64,000 bases of DNA from Amorphophallus konjac. Taxonomy: Eukaryota; Streptophyta; Magnoliopsida; Alismatales; Araceae. The notes under the pieces were generated by a model, which saw nothing but the letters and a program-made list of their open reading frames with translations, had not been told where the DNA came from and searched no databases. The position numbers were made by a program, and so were the translations under genes. Every line of letters starts with the position of its first letter. The first letter of the stretch is position 1. The DNA lies in assembly GCA_022559845.1 (NCBI GenBank), contig CM040117.1:76731731-76795730 (forward strand), written 5' to 3'. Shown in pieces: positions 1 through 8,164 of this stretch.

Positions 1-2
1 TT

Positions 3-1430
3 GAGGTCATTTATGAGGGAACGTCTCAAGTGAGAGAGACGCGGGCAAATATGTTAGTGTCAGAGTATGAAGCATTTCGAATGAAGCCCGGTGAGACAGT
101 GAGCGAAATGTTTGCTCGTCTGACCATTATAACAAATGGTCTAAGAAATCTGGGAAAAAGCTATACCAATTATGAAGTTGTGAGGAAGATCCTTCGATCG
201 TTGACTCCGATATGGCATACCAAAGCGACTGTGGTTGAGGAGTCAAGAGATTTACAAAAGATGAAACCTAATGAGCTGATAGGTTCTTTGATGGTGTACG
301 AGATGAATCTTCTACAAGCTGAAGAGCTCGAATACAAGAAGCCTATTGCTCTGAAGGTCAAGCATAGTTGTTCAAAACAGTCCAGCAGCACTGGATCATC
401 CAGTGATCGGAGTCTATCTGGATCAGACCTTGAAAAGGATGAAATAGCTATGATCACAAAAAAGTTTAGAAGATTTCTTAGAAGAGAAGGGAAGAATGTC
501 TACAGAAGACACCACAGCAGGAAGCAAAACATGTATAAATTCAACCCTGCTGAAAAATCTGACGCTAATAATTGTTATCATTGCAGGAAGACTGGCCATA
601 TTAAGGCTGATTGTCCAGAGTTCCAGAAAATGAAAGAAAGACCATGGAAGAAAGCGCCAAAGGGAAAGGCCATGGTCAGTATATGGAGTGATGAGGAAGA
701 AGGCACGCTGAGCACTTCCTCAGATAGTGAGAAAGAAGAAAAGGACACCTGCTTGATGGCCAGGAATGGAAGAGAAGAAGAAGAATCCGATGAGATATCA
801 TCCCCTTTCGAACACTATACTATTTCTGATTGGGAAAATGCTTATGGAGAACTGCTAGATAAAGTGGATGATATTATGAAGGAGAATAGACACTTGAAGA
901 AGAAGATAAATTCTCTGGTTAATGATAAAACACTTTCTGATAAGGTTGCATGTTTACAATCAGAGAATGACAGATTGAAAAGTGCATGTTCTGATTTTGA
1001 TGAGTTAAAGCATGTTTTGATTGACTGTAGGAAAGAAAATGAATTGCTGAAAAATGTCGTTGATGAGTTGAAATTGACAATTCATAAGCTTGAAAATGAA
1101 ATAAAGATTTCAAATGAAAAATATGAAGCTGTCTTGTCAGTGAATGCTGAACTGAAGAAAACCATTTCACTCGTGGAAGAAAAGAACAAAGAATCACTCA
1201 TAAAAATGGTCAGCGAAAAATCTGCTTCCAAAAATGTAAAATCAAAAGTGTCCAGTGCTAAGGACAAGGGAAAGCAGAAAGTTGTAGAGCCTAGTGCTGC
1301 ATGCTCTTCTCCCAAGGGTAAGTCCAAGGTTAGGGGTCAGCCAGCTAGCACATCAAAACCCCAGTCCAAGGCTGCTAAGTCTCCACCACCATCAACTGCT
1401 CAGAAAAAGACCAAATATATGTCAGTGTAG
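3..1430 (+). CDS. gag: Copia Gag polyprotein, 5'-truncated by the window edge
   Basis: The frame is open from base 3, so the true start lies upstream of the window. About the first 90 residues match the UBN2-type Copia gag domain (KPGETVSEMFARL, then VRKILRSLTP). A CCHC zinc knuckle, CYHCRKTGHIKADC, lies near 570-615 and should bind genomic RNA. A long charged Glu/Lys/Leu-rich stretch (about 830-1230) is probably coiled coil and is typical of SIRE/Maximus gag. The tail is basic and Ser/Pro-rich. The frame closes with TAG at 1428-1430, but open coding continues in the same frame, so the stop is either a mutation or a readthrough site. The product would form the cytoplasmic virus-like particle. 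Confidence 0.85.
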   Translation, partial: EVIYEGTSQVRETRANMLVSEYEAFRMKPGETVSEMFARLTIITNGLRNLGKSYTNYEVVRKILRSLTPIWHTKATVVEESRDLQKMKPNELIGSLMVYEMNLLQAEELEYKKPIALKVKHSCSKQSSSTGSSSDRSLSGSDLEKDEIAMITKKFRRFLRREGKNVYRRHHSRKQNMYKFNPAEKSDANNCYHCRKTGHIKADCPEFQKMKERPWKKAPKGKAMVSIWSDEEEGTLSTSSDSEKEEKDTCLMARNGREEEESDEISSPFEHYTISDWENAYGELLDKVDDIMKENRHLKKKINSLVNDKTLSDKVACLQSENDRLKSACSDFDELKHVLIDCRKENELLKNVVDELKLTIHKLENEIKISNEKYEAVLSVNAELKKTISLVEEKNKESLIKMVSEKSASKNVKSKVSSAKDKGKQKVVEPSAACSSPKGKSKVRGQPASTSKPQSKAAKSPPPSTAQKKTKYMSV

Positions 1431-1993
1431 AATCCTAGAGGGTCAAAGGTGGCAGGGAGACCAAGTGTCGCTAGGAACCAGTTTGCACATCCCTATTTCC
1501 CTCGAGCCCAAGTCTATCATCACATTCACTCACAACCACTTAATAGGTTTGGGTGGAATCCTGTGTACATGAGGTCTAGGTATCAGAATTTCCACACTCA
1601 GCCCTATAGATCTCAGCCAGCTAGGAGATGGGATGGTCACTTTAGGACATGGAGTCCTAGTCAACATGTGTTCTATGGTCAGCCTAGGACCAATTTGGGC
1701 CACAACTTCCAGTACACTCATTGGCCAAGGCACTGGCAGAAAAATAATAATGTTTCTAATAAAATGAATGCCAGGACTACACAAAAACCATCACAGCACC
1801 AGAAAAAGAAAGCTAAACCTGTTGGTGCTGAGAAAAAGAAAATAACAAAAAGAATTCTCAAGCTGTAGAATCCACCAAACCATCCACTTTCACACAAATG
1901 TGGATCTCTAAACAGCTTTTGTCATGTTTTCACTCTCACATGTCTGTTTCTGTCTTGGGGCCCAAATTATCTTGGGTTCCAAAATCTGCTCCC
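1431..1993 (+). pseudogene. Continuation of Copia gag beyond an in-frame stop, with one frameshift
   Basis: Directly after the TAG the same frame stays open to 1868 and is rich in Arg, His, Tyr and Gln, like the C-terminal Gag tail of SIRE-type elements. At about 1845, in an A-rich run, the reading must shift by one base. The new frame then runs to a stop near 1995 and ends in GPKLSWVPKSA. A GPK-x-x-WVPK peptide is familiar just before the protease/integrase part of plant Copia polyproteins. Nothing resembling integrase follows, so pol seems to have been lost here. Inference rests on frame continuity and this peptide. Confidence 0.6.
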
Positions 1994-3034
1994 TAAGTGT
2001 GTTTGTAGGTATGCCTGGTAGCCGGGAACAAAATGATGAAACAGGAATAGCTACTCCAGGCATATGACAAGAGGCAGGGCCAAAAAAAAATTCTAAAAGC
2101 TGAAGGAGATTGGAGGCCTTGTCAACATTCTGATGCAACACCAAGGGTAAAAAAAAAAATCAGTCAGGTAAAGCAGGTAAGTGAATCACCTTCAAAATTG
2201 AGAAAGTCATGTTGACTTAGGGCATTAAGTTGTAGTTGATTCTCAATTCTCTAGATTATATACACCTGACTTTCATGAAATAAACTCTCTGAAAAAGGAT
2301 AAAATGTTCATGACTTGGGTGCATAAACTTGAAATGATTGCATACTTGCTTTATGTATCATTGTTGCATAGTCTGCATTTAGTTAGTTGAAAGCATTGCA
2401 TAACATATTGTTGCATCTTGGTGTCAGGGGGAGATGAGAGCTAAGTTCAGTACATTGAATCTTTTTCACTCCTCATAGTCCCCACTTAATTCATTCATAT
2501 TCTTTGACATCAGATGCTCTTGGACCTTAATGCCTATTACTATCATTTCCCTATCACCTTCACTGAACAACAGTATTGCTTCTGGTTTAGTACATTGAGC
2601 TGTCGTTATTACAATTTTTCATTTATAAGAATCACACTTGCAAATTGAAAAGAACTAAAGGTTTAACTCTTATAAATTGAAGAGTTAAGTGTCTGCACTT
2701 CAGAACTTGAGATAAAAGAAAACTTTATAGCTCTTAATCTCTGTCTCATGGTGAGAATAGAAAAAGTTTTTTTAATGCCTGAACGTGTTAAACTGGAAAT
2801 GTCTAGAAAAGGTGAATAAGAGTGTGTACTGTTTTTAAACAATCACTCTAAAAGAAATCAGGGCAGCAGTAAATAAGATCATCAAGGTAAAGAACTGAAC
2901 ACAGTGATAGAGCAATGGCTGAATTACACTGAGAAACTGTGATCTCCTCAAAGAAGCAGGAAAATTCATAAGTCATGAAGTGCTTCAGGCTATCTCTGTT
3001 CATAGGGTCAAATCTATAGGGGGAGTCTTCACCA

Positions 3035-3186
3035 AGTAACTGGGGGTACTGGCCTCTGATCAAGGTGTACCCTTAATGTCAAAGATGAAAATTATTCCTT
3101 GTAGGTCTTGATCTGAAATAGATCTAGTAGTTTATGCCTAGTAACTGGGGGTACCTGCCTCTGATCAAGGTGTACACCTAATGTCA
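3035..3186 (+). repeat. Two diverged copies of a ~50-bp block
   Basis: AGTAACTGGGGGTAC followed by TGCCTCTGATCAAGGTGTAC and TAATGTCAA occurs near 3036-3081 and again near 3139-3186, separated by about 57 bp. The copies differ at a few bases. They lie in the non-coding internal region of E1. Confidence 0.75.
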
Positions 3187-3784
3187 ACAGCATAAATGCC
3201 ACTGGTCTATTCACTTAGCTCAGTTTCTAAAATTAAAAGGTGAAAAATAAACTGCTGTAACCCTTTGAAATCAAAAGTCATTGAGTGTAAATTATTTTTC
3301 TCAATACATATTCAAGTTGCCTTTCTTGAACTTCATGGTTAATCACAAAGGGTATTGTTTCTGACTTATCTATTAAAACCATGTGCCCTAGATTCATTGC
3401 TATAAATGGAGTCTATAACTCTTTTTCAGTGGTCAGCTGCTTTACTCTATATTTATCACTGTTAAACCTGAATTCTTTCAAGACTGTATATTGCTGATTC
3501 TTATGCTTTAACAGTTGTTTATAATCATGCTCACTTTATGAACCAATGCTTCAGCTATTGTGTAGTGACCCCTTACCTTATTCATGTTTCATCCGTCCAT
3601 ATTCCTTCTCAAAGGGGGAGAAATAATTCAGGGGGAGTTATACATTCAAGGGGAAAATGAGTTGTTCTAAGGGAAATCTGTAATGTATACTGCATTTTGC
3701 ACTCATGTTCTTCTTTCTTTTTGATTATGTCAAAGGGAGAGAAAAATTTGGTTGGTGACTCACTGTCACTTTGTTGCCATCATC

Positions 3785-3798
3785 AAAAAGGGGGAGAA
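3785..3798 (+). other. Polypurine tract of E1
   Basis: AAAAAGGGGGAGAA lies immediately before the LTR start TGTTGTG. This is the expected position and composition of the plus-strand primer. Confidence 0.85.
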
Positions 3799-3959
3799 TG
3801 TTGTGCCCCTTAGGCACAAGCATATGCTATTTTATTTTGATGATAGCAACACAGTGAGAGTATCACAGTGAGCCAGTCATTGTGTTTAGCATACATTGCA
3901 TTTGTTCACTACTATATGCATACACTGCATCGGTGCATTCATCTGCTGCACGCCATATA

Positions 3960-4832
3960 GTCTATACATTCTTTGCTGTAACATTCATGCATCATTACAG
4001 CAAGTCTGCACATTCTCTGCTGATAGCTTTGACGCGTGCACACACAAGTCTATACATTCCTATCTTTACCTATGTTCACTATTTTAGCATGAACACATTC
4101 AAAGTCCATACATTACCCTGTAGCATGCACGAACTCAAGTCTGTACATCGTCCAATTGCTCATGACGTCTTGGCTAAGTCTATACATTGCTCCATCTCAC
4201 TTAGCGTCTCATGCTAAGTCTGTATATCGCATCGCATGCACCGTCTCACTTAGCGTCTCATGTTAAGTCTGTACATCGCATCGCATGCACCGTCTCACTC
4301 AGCGTCTATGTGCATAAATCAAAGTCTGTACAGCCAGTGCATCCTGCGTCTCACTCAGCATCTCATGTGCATACGCAAAGTCTGTACAGCCAGTGCATCC
4401 TTTGATTTAAAGTCCATACATTGTCTGCCCGCAAACACAAGTCCATACGTTGCTTTGCAGCATGCACGCACGCAAAGTCTATACATTCTCTGCTGATATG
4501 TTTATGCTGTAGTTCAGCAAGTCTGTACATCGTCAGCACTCTTCAAACGGCATAGTCCATGCATTCATCTGAAGTCTGTACATTCTTTATTTTAAAGTCT
4601 GCACACGGTTGCTTTGATACCGTAGCAAGTCTATACACTAATGAGCGCTTGTTTGTTTTGATGACTGAGCTAGTCTATACATCATCTTGTCTGTGCATGC
4701 TTCTGGTTGTGCTGCTAGCATATATAGTCTGTACATCCTTCATCCTAGCACATATACTCTGTACAGCTTTGGCATCGTAGGGATGCACAAGTCTGTGTAT
4801 GCTCACACATGTTGCATAGTGAAGTCTGTATA
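3960..4832 (+). repeat. Array of ~20 copies of AAGTCTRTACAT in U3
   Basis: The 12-mer AAGTCTGTACAT, with variants AAGTCTATACAT and AAGTCCATACAT, recurs about twenty times at irregular 20-60-bp spacing between 3960 and 4832, all on the same strand. Near 4216-4420 the spacing becomes regular (~50 bp) with co-repeated CGCATGCACC and CGTCTCACT. CATGCA (RY-like) words are also frequent. The position just upstream of the TATA box suggests a promoter or enhancer array. That role is inferred. Confidence 0.75.
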
Positions 4833-5031
4833 AGATTTTAGTCTTAAGCTGATAATTCTCTCCGACTGACTGACAGGTACTTTTAGTGAAGTTTAAGAAG
4901 GGCACGTGATCCAAGAATGGATAAAGTGCCAGGATCGTGACACATGTATTGAAGCATGTTGAGATGCTTCCACGTGGTAGAATCAATTGGGCGGGAAATG
5001 TGGAGGACACACGCCCACCTATCTGCTGCTC

Positions 5032-5038
5032 TATAAAA
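5032..5038 (+). promoter_or_regulatory. TATA box of the E1 LTR
   Basis: TATAAAA follows the U3 motif array. Transcription would start near 5065, leaving an ~840-nt R-U5 leader. Confidence 0.7.
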
Positions 5039-5335
5039 TGAAGACTTCTCCATCTGGAAAAGACTGATCGTGATCAAAGGAGCAGAAGCAGAAAGAGAGC
5101 TTCCACGATCCAGAAGAAAAAGAAAGAGAAGAAGGAGAGAGTTGAGAGAGAAGAGTTGAGAGAGATTTGTTCCTCAGATCTTTGGTTCAAAACCAGATCT
5201 GAGTTTGCTCAATTGTTTGAGCTTCATTCCCTGCAGGGATATATTTTGTGCTTTATCGTATACAGCTTTCTGTTGCTGTTTTGTTTCCCATTTCTTGTTT
5301 TTCTTTTAAACCTTTCTTCAAGCTGTGTGTCAGCA

Positions 5336-5668
5336 GAGCAAGCTGTGATGCTCAGCGGGCGAGGTGGATACCTCGGACGGCTAAGCTGTATTGCCCAGCG
5401 GAGCAAGCTGTGTTGCTCAGGGTTTGCAGTGGAGGATTCCACTGGTCGGGTTAAGCTGTAGTCCCTAGCGGTTGCAGAGGTGTATCCTCTGGACAGGTGA
5501 AGCTGTAATTCCTCAGCGGGCGAGACTTGGTCTCGGACAGCAAGCTGTGAAGCTCAGAGGTTGTAGGCTAAGCTGTAAGGCCCAGCGGACGCAAGCTGTG
5601 TTGCGCAGCAGTAAGCCACACTTGGGTTTGAGTGTGGGGTGGACGTAGGTCTGGAGGACCGAACCACC
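5336..5668 (+). ncRNA. Predicted structured leader: eight AAGCTGT hairpins interleaved with longer stems
   Basis: Eight units carry the loop motif AAGCTGT, usually followed three bases later by the right arm of a short stem and then CAGCGG. The arms differ in almost every unit but are always complementary: GAGC/GCTC (5336-5353), GGC/GCC (5379-5395), GAGC/GCTC (5401-5418), GGG/CCC (5448-5465), AGG/CCT (5495-5513), AGC/GCT (5539-5554), GGC/GCC (5566-5582) and CGC/GCG (5590-5605). Longer perfect stems lie between them: CGAGGT/ACCTCG (5360-5375), CAGTGGA/TCCACTG (5427-5444), CAGAGG/CCTCTG (5475-5491), CGAGAC/GTCTCG (5521-5535), CCACACT/AGTGTGG (5616-5637) and GGTGG/CCACC enclosing GGTC/GACC (5638-5668). 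The array is in the probable R-U5 of the transcript. Function is unknown. Confidence 0.6.
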
Positions 5669-5905
5669 TAAAAACTCCTGTCTACTGTGTGATTTCTTTG
5701 TGGTTTGCATCGTCTCTTTATTCTTGTACTTTGCACAGTAGATGACTGTTTAGGACGGTTCTTTAGAAGTTCTGGCTGGTCTTTGCTTTGTGCCCTCTAT
5801 CTGTTTAGCAAAAGTTCTTATATTCCGCACTTGAATCTGCTGCAGTCGTTTTTATCGGGTGACTGATCTATTCACCCCCTCTAGATCACCTTAAGCGTCA
5901 CAACA

Positions 5906-6785
5906 GAGCCCTCTCCGATTTCATTCAAACCTAGACCTCTAGAATTTTCACAATTTGATGGATCATCTGATCCAGTTGAATGGCAGTATAAGGGCAATCA
6001 ATATTTTTTTTCATAGCACGCCGGGAGGTCATAAAATCACTATGGCTTCTTTCCATCTCGAGGAGATGCCTTGTGCTAGTTTTGGTATTTTTTTGCAATG
6101 AAAGGCTATATCACTTGGCCTGAATTAGCAGACGGCTTAGTAGCTAGATTTGGACCAATAGGTATGATGGATTCTCATGGGGCACTTAGTAAATTGCGGC
6201 AAGAGGGCATAGCTCTTCATTGCGAACATGAGTTTGAGAAATTATGTAATCGAGTTAAAGGAGTTTCCGAGGAACATCTCCTCGGAGCATTCATAAGTGG
6301 GTTGAAAGAAGATTTAGCCTTTGAGGTCTTTCAGACCTCAAAATCTTTTACAAGCCATGGAGGTGGCTAGGCTTCAAGTGGGTTGAAAGAAGAGTTAGCC
6401 TGTGAGGTCTTTCAGACCTCAAAATCTTTTACAAGCCATGGAGGTGGCTAGGCTTCAAGAGACTAAACCCTTGGCAAGAAGGAAACTAATTTATCAACAA
6501 CATTACCACCCTCCTTCGCTTCCTACTCTGATCAAACCTCTAACTCCTACTGTCAAGAAGTTGTCTACACAACAGTTACATGAAAGAAAAGCACTAGGTT
6601 TGTGCTATAGCTATGGTGAGAAGTGGGTTCGAGGGTATGTGTGCAAGCCCCATAAATTGTTTTTCATTCAACTTCTTCCAGAGGATGATTCGGAGGTGGA
6701 TGATGGTATATTGGTTACAGAGCAATCACCTATGGAATTACACATGATTAGCCTAGTCATTCTGTCCCAAGCAACACTGCAATAG
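5906..6785 (+). pseudogene. gag: E2 gag remnant (Gypsy), frameshifted and partly duplicated
   Basis: Starts directly at the end of E1. Reading frames give FDGSSDPVEW, then stops, then an open stretch 6098-6370 like retrotrans_gag (a WPELADGLVARFGP motif near its start). A second open stretch in another frame, 6402-6785, gives RPQNLLQAMEVARLQE and a damaged zinc knuckle in which CYSYGEKW replaces the usual second Cys. A one-base shift lies near 6330. An 81-bp tandem duplication (6295-6456) repeats part of the gag coding sequence. The gene is clearly dead. The motif style resembles a Reina-like chromovirus. Confidence 0.7.
6295..6456 (+). repeat. 81-bp tandem duplication in E2 gag
   Basis: Bases 6295-6375 and 6376-6456 are near-identical copies (AAGTGGGTTGAAAGAAGA to GGTGGCTAGGCTTC), differing at a few positions. 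The length is a multiple of three. Confidence 0.85.
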
Positions 6786-6801
6786 CAAACTTCAGGGACA
6801 A

Positions 6802-7140
6802 TGAGGGTCTTGGGATATCTTACTGGTCAGGAGGTTGCGGTATTAGTGGACAGTGGAAGCACACATAATTTTGTCGATCCATCTGTGGCCACAAAATTAC
6901 AATTGGATTATCACACAATTTCAAATGTTCCTATCTGATTGGCCTCTGGTATTGAATTATATTGCAGTGGCATTTGTAATCAGGCCACTATAGAATTAAA
7001 TGGACTTCCTATCACATTAGACTTGCTCATCCTTCCTCTAGAAGATTTTATGTTGTTTTGGGTGCTAGCTGGTTGAAATTTTTTGGCGATATTGTTTGGA
7101 ATTTGGAGTCCATGACCATGAGATTTACTGTGGACAGTCA
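6802..7140 (+). pseudogene. E2 aspartic protease remnant
   Basis: One frame reads VLVDSGSTHNFVD near 6840-6880, the D-S-G active-site motif of retroviral-type proteases. It meets a TGA near 6937. The typical downstream motif VVLGASWL is seen near 7050-7076 in another frame, so at least one indel separates them. The domain would cut the E2 polyprotein if intact. Confidence 0.7.
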
Positions 7141-8164
7141 ACAACATTGCTTACTACTTTAACAGAACCAAAGGTACAACTGATCTCTAGGCATAAATTT
7201 CACAAAGCTTTACATGGAGGCAAGACTTTGTATGCACTTACATTGTGTCCTACAGACAAGGTGCCAGCACAACCAGTTAAGAAGCCAGAATACCCACCTG
7301 ACCTAGCAACCTTACTTTCAAAGTTTATTGGTATTTTCTCTAAATCACATGGCCTACCACCAAGTAGAGAATGTGATCACAAGATTAAATTGGTGGATGA
7401 CTCCAAACCAGTACATGTAAGGCCTTATAGACATTCTCCTCATCATCAAAATATTATTGAAACTCAGATTAAGGAATTGATGGGTAGTGAACTGTTAAGG
7501 TACAGTAATAGCTCTTTTCTGCACTTGTGCTTTTAGTTCAAAAAAGGGATGAGACATGGCATATGTGCATTGATTATCGAGCATTGAATGATCAAATCAT
7601 CAAGAATAAATATCCAATTCCATTAGTGGATGATATGTTAAATGAATTACATGGTTCCCAATATTTTTCAAAATTGGATTTGAGGTCGGGCTACCATCAA
7701 ATCCGTATGCATGAGGATGACATAGGCAAAATGACATTCTCAACTCATGAAGGCCGTTACGATTTTTTAGTGATACCATTCGGATTAGCTAATGCCCCTT
7801 CCACATTTCAAGGTCTCATGAACAAGATTTTTAGACCTTATCTTCGGTATTTTATGTTGGTCTTCTTTGATGATATACTTGTGTACAACAACACATGGAC
7901 AGAACATTTAGTTCACTTGGAGACAGTTCTAAATGTACTACAGTCAAATCATTTGTTCGCTAAAATGACAAAATGTAAATTTGGAGTATAGCAAATTGAT
8001 TACTTGGGTCATATTATCTCTAGAGATGGGGTATCCATGGAAGCTAGTAAGGTGCAGGCAATTCTGGACTGGCCAACTCCTCACACTATCAAGGGTCTTC
8101 GAGGATTTTTGGGGCTAACATGCTATTATAGAAAGTTTATTAAAAATTATGGGCTTATTGCTAC
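7141..8164 (+). pseudogene. E2 reverse transcriptase, first part, cut by E3
   Basis: Open segments 7096-7536 and 7527-7991 are joined by a frameshift near 7530. The second reads CIDYRALN, then [12 protein letters not shown], then [11 protein letters not shown] and the catalytic motif FFDDILVY (the usual first residue Y is F). An in-frame TAG at 7989-7991 precedes YLGHIISRDG and LGLTCYYRKFIKNYG. Coding stops abruptly at 8164 where the E3 LTR begins. The continuation (TPLTKLLKKDTF) resumes at 17883, past the E3 target duplication, in a matching frame. Confidence 0.8.

Larger units (their letters stand above)
1994..3798 (+). other. Non-coding internal region of E1 with repeated PPT-like tracts
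   Basis: No convincing coding sequence on either strand. Polypurine tracts of the form AGGGGGAGA recur near 2428, 3615, 3633 and 3790, a spacing seen in the env/3'-UTR zone of SIRE-like elements. The last one primes the LTR. A block of about 50 bp is present twice (see the repeat entry). Any env-like gene once present here is not recognisable. Confidence 0.6.
1..5905 (+). mobile_element. E1: SIRE/Maximus-like Copia retrotransposon, 3' part
   Basis: Begins inside gag at the window edge and ends with a 3' LTR closing in CACAACA at 5905, the inverted complement of the LTR start TGTTGTG at 3799. Order is gag, long non-coding internal region, polypurine tract, LTR. No protease, integrase, RT or RNase H was found between 1994 and 3798, where a complete Copia element would carry about 4 kb of pol. 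It is therefore a gag-plus-LTR deletion derivative or a non-autonomous relative. The sequence directly after 5905 reads as Gypsy gag (E2), so E1 lies inside E2. The target duplication cannot be tested because the 5' end is outside the window. Confidence 0.85.
3799..5905 (+). repeat. E1 3' LTR (2,107 bp)
   Basis: Begins TGTTGTGCCCC and ends TCACAACA, with 7-bp inverted termini TGTTGTG/CACAACA, directly after the polypurine tract. U3 carries a dispersed short-motif array (about 3960-4830) and a TATA box at 5032. The probable R-U5 leader contains a hairpin array (5336-5668) and ends in a C/T-rich stretch, TTCACCCCCTCTAGATCACC. Confidence 0.9.

Noticed and set aside
3882..4496. Ser/His-rich overlapping ORFs in the E1 U3
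   Set aside because: Three frames open over the AAGTCTRTACAT array. The low-complexity peptides simply mirror the repeated DNA word.
4000..4830. Possible CRISPR array in the repeated 12-mer region
   Set aside because: Spacing is irregular, repeats are short and diverged, there are no cas genes, and the setting is a plant LTR.
5156..5461. 101-codon ORF over the E1 leader hairpins
   Set aside because: Overlapping ORFs exist on both strands. The repeat units have irregular lengths that do not preserve a frame, and structure explains the repetition better.
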